Shown: positions 34,697 through 43,563, counted from the stretch's first letter. The stretch: 64,000 nt of DNA from Arthrobacter sp. GMC3 (GCF_002929305.1 NZ_PJIO01000006.1:1-64000); one strand, 5' to 3'. A program made the numbers and translations. The notes: generated by a model from the sequence alone, not told the origin.

Positions 34697-35938
34697 CTAT
34701 GCTTTCCGTGTGCAGGTCCCACCAAGGTGGGCCCTCACATCCTCCGAGAAGGTGTCCAGGGCACTGCCCACCATCCTGGCCGTTCCATCCGGGTGATGGC
34801 AGGCGCCCCGACCGGTGACAAGTTTGCCCAACCGCTCCAGTTCCCCAACCAGCCCAGGATCCCGGTCACCATAGGCGATTGCGTTCAGCACCCCGGCCAT
34901 GGCGGGCAGGCCAAACATGCACGGTCCGCATTGCCGCGCAGACGCCCCGGCCAGGCTGGCCAGAATCCGCGCAGTGGACTCCAGCCCGCACTCCGAGGCC
35001 GCCAGAACATGAAGGACCCCCGCACCCGGATGGACCACATGATTCTCAGGACCCGTCGGTGAGAGCCGGTAGTCCAGGGGGCGCACCCATCGCCCGTGAT
35101 AGCCGCCCACCAGGACAGCCTCCACCTGCGAAAGTTCGACGCCGGCACTGGCCAGAATGTCTGCTAAGCGGGCGTCGCCCTCGACCTGAAGTACCTGTTC
35201 GGCAACATATCCCGAAACGGAAACCAGCCGTGTTCCGGGATCCCGGTCCGAGCCGGCCGTTCGGAACCATCCGGACCCGTGGCGGGCAATGAGCGCCACA
35301 TGGGCCAGTGTTTCCACGTTCAGCACCAGGGTGGGCCGCGACTTGACCCCCGACTCGCTCAGGCGTCGTCGGCTGTCCAGGGGCAATGCAATGCCGTTGG
35401 CGATGCTGTTGACCACAGCGCTGGCCTCGCCGGCAATGAACGTCTCTGGCGCCTGAACCACCTTGATCTTGCGGGCATCGTGACGCTCCGCCAAGGCATC
35501 CTCCACTGCCGACGCTGCCGCCGGGGTGGTATAGAGATACAACAATGAGGCCGACACCGCTCGAGAGGCAATGAGCAGGCCGTCGATCACCAGGTGCGGT
35601 GCATGCGTCAAGAGAGTCTTGTCCTTGAAGCTCAAGGGTTCACCTTCGGCGCCATTGGCGATTACCACCGGCTTGGCTGCCAACACGGACCCGCCCTGGC
35701 CTTGATCCGTTGCCGCCAGTTTGCGCCAAGAACTAAAGGCCGCGCCCCCGCGTCCGGTCAGGCCCGACGCCTCCAGGACAGAAATGAAACCATTGTCGAT
35801 CCGGTCCAGGAACAGCGGCCCAAATGTTTGTTCGTGGACGCGCAGCCCCGCATTGGCTCCGGCGGCAAAAAGCTGAAAGCTACCTTGAGTGTCCCAGGCC
35901 TCGCCCATGGTCGGGGTCGTAGCGCTGAGGGGTGTCAT
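34697..35938 (-). CDS. NuoF-like NADH-oxidising flavoprotein (SLBB and Fe-S domains)
   Basis: Start at ATG 35938 (ATGA overlap with the membrane gene); 413 residues. Complex I 51-kDa hallmarks are present: GLTGRGGAAFSSWRK and NGAEGEPLSFKDKTLL (FMN/NADH site), FIAGEASAVVNSI, and LNVETLAHVALI. An SLBB-like stretch follows, and the C-terminal Fe-S region has QCGPCMFG and GACHHPDG. The Fe-S site is reduced compared with NuoF (CxxC plus one Cys-His-His), so its cluster may differ. It should take electrons from NADH and pass them to the ferredoxin or the membrane partner. Confidence 0.85.
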   Translation of the reverse strand: MTPLSATTPTMGEAWDTQGSFQLFAAGANAGLRVHEQTFGPLFLDRIDNGFISVLEASGLTGRGGAAFSSWRKLAATDQGQGGSVLAAKPVVIANGAEGEPLSFKDKTLLTHAPHLVIDGLLIASRAVSASLLYLYTTPAAASAVEDALAERHDARKIKVVQAPETFIAGEASAVVNSIANGIALPLDSRRRLSESGVKSRPTLVLNVETLAHVALIARHGSGWFRTAGSDRDPGTRLVSVSGYVAEQVLQVEGDARLADILASAGVELSQVEAVLVGGYHGRWVRPLDYRLSPTGPENHVVHPGAGVLHVLAASECGLESTARILASLAGASARQCGPCMFGLPAMAGVLNAIAYGDRDPGLVGELERLGKLVTGRGACHHPDGTARMVGSALDTFSEDVRAHLGGTCTRKA

Positions 35939-36492
35939 AACAGGCCTCCCTGACGGGCTTTGGAGGTTTCCAAGAATGTTGCTGACAGACGCCACACCAC
36001 TGCGGCACCCACCACTGCCACGGATCCCACCGCGAGCACCAGAAACCATCCGGCAGTCCCATTAGTGCCGTTGCCAATAGCGTGGGCAAGGGCGATCGGC
36101 CACATCGCGTACGTCAACCAATGCACGGCCCGGAAAGTCTTCTGGCCTATGCGGTGCCGCAGCAGGCCGGTGATCACCACGGCAATCACCAGATCAAAAG
36201 CCACTGTACCGAACCCCTGCCAGAACGGCCTGTAGCCGCCCAAGAATGGCACAACCACATCAACGATGTTGAGTTTGGCGTAAGCGTCTAGCAACAAGGT
36301 ACCCACATGGAGTAACAGGAAAACGGTGGCCAGCAAGGAGACGTTGCGGTGGATCAGTGCCACGGAGAACCGCGGGATGTTCAGCAAGGGCCTGCCGGAA
36401 CGGGTCAGAATGCCCAGCACGACGGCGACGGTAAACAGGCCCAGTGCTACGAAACCGCTCACCCGGCCGACGGCCCACAGCGCGTTATCCAT
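35935..36492 (-). CDS. Ferric-reductase-like transmembrane cytochrome
   Basis: Start at ATG 36492, eight bases inside the end of apbE; 185 residues with about six helices. Conserved His residues in helices (LIHRNVSLLATVFLLLHVG; RAVHWLTYAMWPIALAHAIG) fit the paired heme ligands of the ferric reductase/YedZ-MsrQ family. No FAD/NAD domain is attached, so electrons must come from another protein, presumably the NuoF-like product. It would carry them across the membrane. Confidence 0.87.
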   Translation of the reverse strand: MDNALWAVGRVSGFVALGLFTVAVVLGILTRSGRPLLNIPRFSVALIHRNVSLLATVFLLLHVGTLLLDAYAKLNIVDVVVPFLGGYRPFWQGFGTVAFDLVIAVVITGLLRHRIGQKTFRAVHWLTYAMWPIALAHAIGNGTNGTAGWFLVLAVGSVAVVGAAVVWRLSATFLETSKARQGGLL

Positions 36493-37471
36493 GTGAACCC
36501 ACCCCGAGCGGGTCCGGGTCAAACCGGCCAAGCTGCTGGTCCTCCGCGGGCCAGCTCCCCGTGAAGGCAACCCTCCCCTGCTGGTCAACGAACCGCGCTG
36601 CGATCCCGGCACGCCCAAACCAGTCCACGGCAGCAAAGCCCCGGACAATCCCCGCAGTACTGAATGCATTGGCCTGCAGACATGATGACGCTGCCACGGT
36701 GACGCTGCGCCACACCGGTTCCGCGGGAAGCCCAAACCTGGGGTCAAGAATGTGGTGGACAGTGCGGCCGGCATGGCGCCACCGACGCTTTTGAGTGCTC
36801 GAGGTGGCGACGGCGTGCCCTGCGCTGAGAGTGACCTGCTGCCAGGGATCCTCGGGAAGGTCTTGGACCAACACCTGCCAGCCACCCACCGGCGCTGGCC
36901 CCGCGGTGGCAATATCCCCACCCAGAGACACCAGCACGCCACACCCCAATTCGGCGGCAACCTGCGTTGCCGCACGGTCGGCCGCGACGGCCTTGGCACT
37001 GGCCCCCAGATCTAGGCGGAGGTCCTCTGGCACGCTCAGGCCTTGCCCCTCTAGGCGCAGCCTTTGCCAGCCGGGCGTCCGGGATCGGGGACGGGCCGCA
37101 AGGCTCGCGGGAGCGTCCGGACTGAGCCGAAGCTGCACAATGTCTCGGTCGTACCCCAGTGCGTCAAGGTCCGCACCAAGGGCCGGATCCACATCACCGT
37201 CGGTCCACGCGGCGGCGTCAAGAGCGCTCCTGACCAAGAGGGCCAGAAGCGGACTCACGTTTACTCCGGCGGCAAGGTTTGGCTGCGAGAGCATAAGTTC
37301 GGAATCTGGGCGAAAACGGCTGCACGCCGTATCGACGTCGCCCACTACTGCGCGGACTATGGCCTCAGCGGCCCTTGCCAGCGCGGGGTCGGTGACCGTT
37401 ATGGAAGCATCCAGCCCCCACACGGTCCAGGATCGGCTGGCATCCATTTCAGGAACCCGAGGATCTACCAT
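36485..37471 (-). CDS. FAD:protein FMN transferase (ApbE family)
   Basis: Start at ATG 37471, preceded by GGAGGG seven bases away; 328 residues. Family features: DTACSRFRPDSELMLSQ near the N terminus, DLGASAKAVAADRAATQVAAELGCGVLVSLGGDIATAG in the middle (the FAD-binding and Mg region) and VTVAASSCLQANAFSTAGIVRG near the end (alanine/threonine loop). There is no lipoprotein signal, unlike exported ApbE, so it may act in the cytoplasm or be anchored otherwise. It transfers FMN to Thr/Ser of a target with a DxxSGAT-type motif; no such target is seen in the operon. Confidence 0.9.
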   Translation of the reverse strand: MVDPRVPEMDASRSWTVWGLDASITVTDPALARAAEAIVRAVVGDVDTACSRFRPDSELMLSQPNLAAGVNVSPLLALLVRSALDAAAWTDGDVDPALGADLDALGYDRDIVQLRLSPDAPASLAARPRSRTPGWQRLRLEGQGLSVPEDLRLDLGASAKAVAADRAATQVAAELGCGVLVSLGGDIATAGPAPVGGWQVLVQDLPEDPWQQVTLSAGHAVATSSTQKRRWRHAGRTVHHILDPRFGLPAEPVWRSVTVAASSCLQANAFSTAGIVRGFAAVDWFGRAGIAARFVDQQGRVAFTGSWPAEDQQLGRFDPDPLGVGSHG

Positions 37472-37760
37472 TGATGGTCCCTCCGTTGCCCGACTGGACA
37501 GAGGTGCCACTGGAGTTGCTGCTAGAAGATCCCGAATCCTGGCTCGGGGTCTGATCCTGTGAAGTAGTGCCGCTGCTTGATCTACTACCGCTGCTGGAGG
37601 TGCTGGCGCCACTGCTCGTTACGGAAGTGGTGCTGGCAGCGTGGGGCGCGGTAGCCCGATCCAGTGCAATGGCGCCAATTCCGACCACGGCAAAACTTCC
37701 CACTGTGACCGCGGCGGTGATGTTCGCCGCCATGCGCTTTCCGCTGGTTCGTGCGGTCAT
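37449..37760 (-). CDS. Ser-rich small membrane protein heading the electron-transfer operon
   Basis: About 103 residues from ATG 37760 (AAGGGA is 8 bases upstream; ATG 37766 is an alternative). One hydrophobic helix (about residues 10-33, MAANITAAVTVGSFAVVGIGAI region) precedes a low-complexity tail made almost only of Ser, Gly, Thr, Gln and Asp. In related operons this position holds a membrane-anchored FMN-binding protein; here the linker is present but no FMN_bind domain or DxxSGAT motif. It overlaps apbE by 23 bases. It may be a truncated carrier or a surface-exposed spacer protein. Confidence 0.65.
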   Translation of the reverse strand: MTARTSGKRMAANITAAVTVGSFAVVGIGAIALDRATAPHAASTTSVTSSGASTSSSGSRSSSGTTSQDQTPSQDSGSSSSNSSGTSVQSGNGGTINGRSSGS

Positions 37761-38087
37761 GGCCATTCCCTTCTCGGATCGTCGGAGCTAGATTTCAATC
37801 CCATCTTCCACGCAAAGTCTCTGTGCATTCTTTGACGAGGCTGGCAGCGGGCGATGAATCTGTGCTGGTCACGGCTTAGCCAAGGACCCCCGGAATTTGA
37901 TAATAGTCCTCCGGCGGGAAGTGTCCCCCTTCGTCATGCATCGTCGATACCTTGCCGCCGTGGTCTTAGGAACAGCGGGCACATCGTCACACGCGGAAAA
38001 CGGTTTAGAGTACTCTCCTAAGAACCCGCTAGAATGTGGGACGCGCGCCACTGCGGCGCGTCACATTCAGAACCTTTGGAGGGTTCC
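37761..38087. other. Divergent intergenic region with a leader hairpin
   Basis: About 330 bases between the electron-transfer operon and the surface-protein gene. It holds GAGTACTC (38008-38015), a possible -10 TAGAAT (38030-38035), and the hairpin at 38032-38069. No gene was found in it. Confidence 0.4.
38032..38069 (+). promoter_or_regulatory. Hairpin in the leader of the surface-protein gene
   Basis: GAATGT...ACATTC flanks an inner stem GACGCG...CGCGTC, with small bulges, around ACTGC. It ends 8 bases before the ribosome site GGAGGG (38078-38083). It could stabilise the mRNA, or be a protein-binding site in DNA; it overlaps a possible -10 box. Confidence 0.4.
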
Positions 38088-39524
38088 TTGTCCCTTATGA
38101 ACACCCGCCACAGGGCAACCATGCTCGCTACGGCTATCGCTGCTTTCGGGGCGGTTGCACTAGTCGCCGGCCCAGCCATGGCAGCTCCTCCTGTGGGAGG
38201 CGTGCCGGTACCCTATGTCCCCGTGACGCACCACATCGATTTCGATGCAGACGTTCCCGCACAAATACCTTCGTGGACGGTCCCCTCCGACATCTACCAG
38301 GCAAAGGTCACACTCTTGGGCGGCAACGGCGGCGCCAACCGGAACAAGATCAATGACCTGCCAAACCAGGACGGCATCCCCGGCGGGACGGGGGCGGCCA
38401 TGACGATTGACCTGCCTGTGCAGCCCGGGGAGGTACTCACCGTTGCCGTGGGCCTCGCCGGCCAGGACGCCAACAATACCGCCCCTGGTGCTGCTGGATC
38501 CCAGCAAGCGGCTGGCGGCGCTGGCGGTTTGACCGAGTTTCGGACCACACCCAGCACCATCTTCAGCCACGGTGGCGCTGGCGGTGCGGCAACATTGCTC
38601 TTCAAGTCCCCCTCCAGCTCCGGAGCCCCATCCTTGGTCGCCGTCGCCGGCGGTGGCGGCGGGGCCGGTGGCAACATCGGCGGCAGCTCCGTGTCCCAGG
38701 GCGGCATGGGCGGCTTCGCAACGCTGACAACCGCCAACAACGGTGACCCCGGGCCCAGCGGTGATGAAGGATGCCCGCCAGTTGCTGGAGGCCAAGGCGG
38801 TGCAGCTGTTGGAATGGTCGGCGGCACCGGACAATCAGTGACCGATCTTCTCACCCAGGTCAAGGGTGCGGGCGGCGGTGGTGGCGGCGGCTACCTGGGT
38901 GGCCTGGGCGGCTCCTCCGGAGATGAATCGATTACCGGATGCAGCGCCTCCGGAGGCGGTGGCGGCGCCGGCTCAAGTTGGTTTGCCTCTGGCACCGTGG
39001 CCTCGGAAGCATCCCGTCCGGCAGGACTGCTCAACGGTAAGGCCAGCATCAGCTGGACTGATCCCACACCTGTTGCCACGCTCACCGCTTCATCGGTGGA
39101 TCTGGCCGCCGGGGACACGCTTAACCTTGCCGCGGCAGTGTCCCTGCTCCCCGCCGTTACGGCCCCCGTCGCGGTATTTACCGACGGCGACACGGTCTTG
39201 GGACGGGCCTCGGTCGCTTCGGACGGCTCGGCCACGTTGTCGGTGACCGGCCTGGCGTCCGGGCTGCATCTGGTATCCGTGGCCATCGTGGCGGATAACA
39301 TCGCCTACGCAACCTCGGCCACCATCGGCATCACGGTCAAGGCCGCGGTAGTTCCCACGACGCCGCCTGGCCCTGCGACCCCATCCGTCACCACCACGCC
39401 GGTGCCGGCTACCGAGAGCCTGGCGCAGACAGGCTCCAGCGGAGCCTTGGCGATAGTTGCGGCCGCCGCCGTGTTTCTGCTTGCAGGCGGTCTCTTGATG
39501 GCACTGCGCCGCAGAACTGCCTAG
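38088..39524 (+). CDS. Glycine-rich surface protein with Ig-like domain and LAxTG sorting signal
   Basis: TTG at 38088 is best placed relative to GGAGGG; ATG 38097 is the alternative, giving about 475 residues. A signal peptide (to about AMAAPP) leads into a long Gly/Ala-rich region with many GGNGG/GGAGG runs, then a bacterial Ig-like domain (VATLTASSVDLAAGDTL ... LSVTGLASGLHLVSV), a Pro/Thr stalk, and LAQTG followed by a hydrophobic helix and RRR tail. This C terminus fits class E sortase anchoring to peptidoglycan. It is probably an adhesin or coat protein. Confidence 0.85.
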   Translation: MSLMNTRHRATMLATAIAAFGAVALVAGPAMAAPPVGGVPVPYVPVTHHIDFDADVPAQIPSWTVPSDIYQAKVTLLGGNGGANRNKINDLPNQDGIPGGTGAAMTIDLPVQPGEVLTVAVGLAGQDANNTAPGAAGSQQAAGGAGGLTEFRTTPSTIFSHGGAGGAATLLFKSPSSSGAPSLVAVAGGGGGAGGNIGGSSVSQGGMGGFATLTTANNGDPGPSGDEGCPPVAGGQGGAAVGMVGGTGQSVTDLLTQVKGAGGGGGGGYLGGLGGSSGDESITGCSASGGGGGAGSSWFASGTVASEASRPAGLLNGKASISWTDPTPVATLTASSVDLAAGDTLNLAAAVSLLPAVTAPVAVFTDGDTVLGRASVASDGSATLSVTGLASGLHLVSVAIVADNIAYATSATIGITVKAAVVPTTPPGPATPSVTTTPVPATESLAQTGSSGALAIVAAAAVFLLAGGLLMALRRRTA

Positions 39525-39540
39525 GGACGGAAACCTGCAG

Positions 39541-39615
39541 CGCCCCTGCGGAAGCTTTGCGGACACCGTCGCCGGGATCGTTCCGGGACTCGTCGCAAGT
39601 GCTTGCGCAGGGGCG
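39541..39615. repeat. 10-nt inverted repeat around a 55-nt loop
   Basis: CGCCCCTGCG at 39541-39550 has its exact complement CGCAGGGGCG at 39606-39615, followed by GTTTCG. It lies between the surface-protein gene and the convergent SRPBCC gene and might form part of a folded terminator. Confidence 0.35.
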
Positions 39616-39686
39616 GTTTCGTTGCGGAGCCCGTTGAGGGTTCCGGGGTAGCTGATGTAGGGCAGCCGCAGGGTCAGCGCGTCCGC

Positions 39687-40184
39687 TCACGCAGTCTCGT
39701 GTTGGGACAGATGTGCCGCCATCTTGTCTAGGGACTGGTGCATTCCCGCATAGGAGAACACTGACATCAGGCTCCGTGTCCAACCCTTCTCTGTGATGGT
39801 GAGCTGCGTCAAGCCGTTCACGTCCTTGAACTCCACAATGGTGTAAATGTTTTGCGAGAACCCTTCCGGCAACTGTTCGACGGGCAACAGCGCCCCTTGC
39901 TCATCCGTCAGGTTTTGGGTGAATTCCAGGCGGTGCATCGCCTCGATTTTCGCATAGGTACCGCCGGTGTAGCTCACTTGGCCGCCCTGATCACTGGGTG
40001 CCTTCATGCTGAAGAGGTAGGTGCCGCCTTCCCTCAGATCGATTTCGGCAGAAGGTGATGTGTAGTCCTCCGGCCCCCACCACTGGGTCACTGCATCCGG
40101 GTCGGTCCACAAAGTCCAAACCGTCGCAACGGGCGCATTCAGGATGCGAGTGATGATGATGTCGCGTGTTGAATTATTGGTCAT
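39687..40184 (-). CDS. SRPBCC/AHSA1-domain protein
   Basis: A 165-residue protein of the Bet v1-like fold: IIITRILNAPVATVWTLWTDPDAVTQWWGPEDYTSP is the typical AHSA1 start, and WTRSLMSVFSYAGMHQSLDKMAAHL the C-terminal helix. The hydrophobic cavity binds small ligands. It overlaps the ArsR gene by 11 bases. ArsR-SRPBCC pairs are common in Actinobacteria; the ligand is generally unknown. Confidence 0.87.
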   Translation of the reverse strand: MTNNSTRDIIITRILNAPVATVWTLWTDPDAVTQWWGPEDYTSPSAEIDLREGGTYLFSMKAPSDQGGQVSYTGGTYAKIEAMHRLEFTQNLTDEQGALLPVEQLPEGFSQNIYTIVEFKDVNGLTQLTITEKGWTRSLMSVFSYAGMHQSLDKMAAHLSQHETA

Positions 40185-40515
40185 TGTCCAGTCCCTTATC
40201 GATTCGTTGGATGAGCGTTTCCATCGCGTCGAGCCTCGTATTCCATTGACGAGTCCGCAGGTGCAGCCAGTGTTCTGTTTCGGTAATGGCCACTGTATTG
40301 AGTTGATAGATGCGCCTTTGTGCTTGTTTTGTGACCAGCACCAGACCCGCTTCGCGCAGGACTTTTAGGTGCTGTGAGATTGCCGAGGCACTGCTGGCAA
40401 AGACGCCGCTGATGTCACTGGCAGACAGCTCACCCCGCTGGGCTAGCAAGTCCACAATGGTTAAGCGCGTTGGATCGGCAAGTGCGGAGAAGACGGTCGC
40501 TGGGCTTATGGTCAC
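40174..40515 (-). CDS. ArsR-family regulator
   Basis: A 113-residue winged helix starting at GTG 40515: ALADPTRLTIVDLLAQRGELSASDISGVFASSASAISQHLKVLREAGLVLVTKQ. No metal-binding Cys pair (CVC) is present, so it is not a classical arsenic sensor. It leads the operon with the AHSA1 gene and has a well-formed promoter with a palindrome in its spacer, so it very probably regulates itself. Confidence 0.9.
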   Translation of the reverse strand: MTISPATVFSALADPTRLTIVDLLAQRGELSASDISGVFASSASAISQHLKVLREAGLVLVTKQAQRRIYQLNTVAITETEHWLHLRTRQWNTRLDAMETLIQRIDKGLDNDQ

Positions 40516-40550
40516 GGTCCCAAATTACAGCGAGTACTTAATTAAGTCAA
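40516..40550 (-). promoter_or_regulatory. Consensus leaderless promoter and operator of the ArsR gene
   Basis: On the minus strand, TTGACT (40550-40545), a 17-nt spacer and TAATTT (40527-40522) form a near-ideal promoter. The -10 box ends 6 nt before the GTG, so the transcript should be leaderless. The perfect palindrome ACTTAATTAAGT (40536-40547) sits in the spacer and overlaps the -35 box, a natural repressor site. Confidence 0.7.
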
Positions 40551-40617
40551 CACTAAAAGACTCGCACTCTGGGTTGACCACATCCGGACACCGGGTACAC
40601 CCGCGCCGTCGCGGTCC

Positions 40618-40740
40618 TCATAGATCTGTCTCAGGCGACCGGGCTGCAAACACATGGAACCATGGGGCGCCGAACTTCTCGAAAATCTCCCCTTTGGCCC
40701 GGAGGAGATCTGAGAGGAACGTCCTGGTCCGTTCTCGCAT
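40618..40740 (-). CDS. Possible 40-residue peptide gene
   Basis: An ATG-to-TGA frame encodes MRERTRTFLSDLLRAKG followed by EIFEKFGAPWFHVFAARSPETDL. The composition is protein-like with an amphipathic N-terminal helix, but there is no recognised domain and no strong ribosome site. An in-frame TAG lies just upstream, so it cannot be longer. It may be a relic of a larger gene. Confidence 0.3.
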   Translation of the reverse strand: MRERTRTFLSDLLRAKGEIFEKFGAPWFHVFAARSPETDL

Positions 40741-40908
40741 GTCCGGGCCGGCCTATGATCTGCCCCACATGCCACTGCGCCCGGTCCATCCCAACCGCTA
40801 TGGTTGATGGCGGTGCCCGCCGACGCGTGCCTCCTGGTGAGCAGCCGGGGGAACAGATGGCTGGCACACGCACATAGCTTCACTTCACCGGTTCGCAGGA
40901 AGAAATTC

Positions 40909-42564
40909 ATGACTCTCGCTCGCCCCTTGGCCACCAGACTATTTCCGACGGCGACGGCCCTAGTCGCCGCATTGGTTCTCGCCGGCTGTACCCCCGGCAC
41001 GACGACGTCGGACGCCAGCGGCAGCCCCGTGACTGGGGGAACCCTGGTCTATGCCTCCGGGGACGCGGAGCCCGGCTGCCTGGATCCGCACGTTGGTGGC
41101 AACTACCCGCAGGCCCTTGTTGCCTCGCAATACCTGGAGACGCTGTACACCAAGGATGCAGGCGGCAAGTTGATCCCCTGGCTCGCCGAGGGCTCCTCCG
41201 TCTCCGAGGACGGACTGACCCGCACCGTGAAGATTCGCAGCGGTATCAGTTTCACCGACGGCACCGCCCTGGATGCTGCCGCGGTCAAGGCCAACTTTGA
41301 GCACCTCTTGGTTCCCAAGACCGCGTCATCCACGGGCTATTTGGCGCTGGGCAAGATCGATTCCATGGACGCCGTCGATGCCAGCACTTTGGAACTAAAA
41401 CTCAAGTCTCCGGACAATTCCCTGCTCGAGTCCTTCTCCATGCCCTGGGTGGCCATCGAATCCCCCAAAGCCCTAAAACGCAGCCAAGCAGAGAACTGTG
41501 CGGCACCGGTGGGCACCGGGCCTTTCAAGGTCGAGTCCTGGAAAAAGCAGGACTCCGTGCAGCTGGTACGTAATACCGGCTATGTGCTCCCGGACCCGTC
41601 CGCCGGTCATGCGGGAACCGCGTACCTGGATGGCATCACCTGGCGCTTTATCCCCGAGGCAGCAACCCGCTACGCGGCACTGCAGGCCGGTGAGGTACAG
41701 ATCATCGACAACGCCCAGCCGGACACCATTGCTGCGGCCGAGAAGACCTCCACGATCAAGCACCTGGATGCACCGCGCCCCGGAGCATCCAACCGCATCG
41801 AGCTGAATTCCTCCAAGGCACCGTTCAATGACGTCAAGGTCAGGGAGGCCTTCATTCACGCGGTGAACATCAACGCGAGCGTCGATTCGCTCTTCTTCGG
41901 CACCGCAGCGCGCTCCTATTCGCCGCTATCCAGCGTCGAGCCGCTGGCCTATTCCGAAGATTCACTGTTCGGCTACGACCCCGCAAAAGCCGGTGAGCTG
42001 CTGGATGCCGCGGGCTGGAACAAACGCGATTCCGCAGGGTACCGGACCAAAGATGGCGCCCGGCTCTCACTCACGTTCCCGGTGAGTACCAGCCAGTCGA
42101 TCCCCGCCGAGCAGTCGCTCTTTGAACAGATGCAGGCCACGGCCAAGGACTCTGGCATCGAGATCAAAATCAACTTGTTGGATCTTTCCAGTTGGTACGG
42201 GGATCTCGCCAAGAACAACTACAACCTGGTCTCTGCCCCGTATACCAAGGTTGGCCCCAGTGTCCTGGCCATCCTTTTCCACTCCGATTCGACCATTCCC
42301 GCTCCGTCGGGCTACTTCGCCAATCTTTCCCAGGTCAAGGACCCAAGCCTTGATGCGCTACTCAACACTGCCGGGGCCACCAAGGACGAGGCAGAGCGTA
42401 AGGACCTCTATACCCAGGCGCAGAAGAAAGTGCTCGAGGGCTATTACCTGCTGCCGCTTTACAATCAGCAAAACCACTTCCTTTACTCGTCCACGCTGAA
42501 GAACGTGGGGGCCACCACCGCGGTGGCAACCCCCACCTTCTTTGACACCTGGCTGGACCACTAG
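40909..42564 (+). CDS. ABC importer substrate-binding lipoprotein (peptide/nickel family)
   Basis: Start at ATG 40909 after AGGAAGA; 551 residues. Signal peptide with lipobox LAGCTPG (Cys about residue 26). SBP family 5 features: EPGCLDPHVGGNYPQALVASQYLETLYTKD, WLAEGSSVSEDGLTRTVKIRSGISFTDGTALDAAAVKANFEHL, and NRIELNSSKAPFNDVKVREAFIHAV. It captures an oligopeptide, nickel-chelate or similar compound. It leads a four-gene importer operon. Confidence 0.9.
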   Translation: MTLARPLATRLFPTATALVAALVLAGCTPGTTTSDASGSPVTGGTLVYASGDAEPGCLDPHVGGNYPQALVASQYLETLYTKDAGGKLIPWLAEGSSVSEDGLTRTVKIRSGISFTDGTALDAAAVKANFEHLLVPKTASSTGYLALGKIDSMDAVDASTLELKLKSPDNSLLESFSMPWVAIESPKALKRSQAENCAAPVGTGPFKVESWKKQDSVQLVRNTGYVLPDPSAGHAGTAYLDGITWRFIPEAATRYAALQAGEVQIIDNAQPDTIAAAEKTSTIKHLDAPRPGASNRIELNSSKAPFNDVKVREAFIHAVNINASVDSLFFGTAARSYSPLSSVEPLAYSEDSLFGYDPAKAGELLDAAGWNKRDSAGYRTKDGARLSLTFPVSTSQSIPAEQSLFEQMQATAKDSGIEIKINLLDLSSWYGDLAKNNYNLVSAPYTKVGPSVLAILFHSDSTIPAPSGYFANLSQVKDPSLDALLNTAGATKDEAERKDLYTQAQKKVLEGYYLLPLYNQQNHFLYSSTLKNVGATTAVATPTFFDTWLDH

Positions 42565-42585
42565 GCCCCGCCAAAAGACACACCC

Positions 42586-43563
42586 ATGAACACATCCAAA
42601 GCGTCCTTGACCCGGTCACCCGGCGTACCGGGCTCAGCCGCGCGCTGGCTGCTGGGCAAGGCCGGAGGAGGCATCTTCGTGCTCTGGGCCGTCGCCACCG
42701 CCATCTTTTTTGGCATCAGGATGATTCCGGGAGACCCTGCGCAGGCAATCATGGGTGGCCCAGGCTCCCAGGCCTCCGCCGAGGCACTTGCGGCAGCCCG
42801 TGCCCAGTACGGCCTGGACCAACCCTTGTACGTGCAGTACTTTGGCCAGCTCTGGCGTCTGGCCACCGGCGACTTGGGCACGTCCTATTCGCTGAAGATC
42901 CCCGTGTCGCAGGTGCTGGCCGAGCTCCTTCCGCCAACGCTTATCCTTGCCGGGTTGGGGCTGCTGGTGGCCTGGGTCATGGCACTGGTACTGGCGGTAA
43001 TTTCCACCCGCAGCGGCCCCGTGGGTTCTGCCGTGGCGTCGGGACTGGAAATTGTCTCCTCCGCGGTGCCGCACTTTTGGCTGGCCAGCGTACTGATCAT
43101 GGTTTTTTCCACGGCGCTGGGGTGGCTTCCTCCCGTGAGCACCAGCACGCCGGCCGGTCTGGTGCTGCCAGTTGTTACCTTGGCACTGCCACTGGCCGGC
43201 TTTTTGGGCCAGGTCATGCGGGACACGATGGCGACCGCCCAGCGCTCCGCTTTCGCACTTTCTGCCCGGGCCCGTGGTGAATCGGAGATCGGCGTGCTGC
43301 TGCGTCATTCCCTGCGGCATGCCGCGCTGCCAGGAATCGCACTTTCCGGCTGGGCTTTTGGTTCACTTCTCTCGGGTGCGGTGGTTGTTGAGTCGATCTT
43401 TGCCCGCCCGGGTCTGGGGCGTTCACTGCTCTCGGCCGTTACCGCCCGCGACATCCCCCTGGTCACCGGCGTCGCACTGGTCTCCGCTGGTGCCTACGTG
43501 GTTATCATGGCTCTCTCTGACCTTGGCGAACGCCTCGCGGACCCACGGATTGGCCCATCATGA
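42586..43563 (+). CDS. ABC importer permease, DppB type
   Basis: A 325-residue membrane protein with the DppB N-terminal signature (FGIRMIPGDPAQAIMG) and the EAA loop SARARGESEIGVLLRHSLRHAALPGIALSG. About six helices. Overlaps the next gene (ATGA). Confidence 0.92.
   Translation: MNTSKASLTRSPGVPGSAARWLLGKAGGGIFVLWAVATAIFFGIRMIPGDPAQAIMGGPGSQASAEALAAARAQYGLDQPLYVQYFGQLWRLATGDLGTSYSLKIPVSQVLAELLPPTLILAGLGLLVAWVMALVLAVISTRSGPVGSAVASGLEIVSSAVPHFWLASVLIMVFSTALGWLPPVSTSTPAGLVLPVVTLALPLAGFLGQVMRDTMATAQRSAFALSARARGESEIGVLLRHSLRHAALPGIALSGWAFGSLLSGAVVVESIFARPGLGRSLLSAVTARDIPLVTGVALVSAGAYVVIMALSDLGERLADPRIGPS

Noticed and set aside
38400..39000. DNA repeat array or CRISPR in the glycine-rich region
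   Set aside because: The GGC/GGT richness follows from coding glycine tracts; there are no regularly spaced identical repeats.
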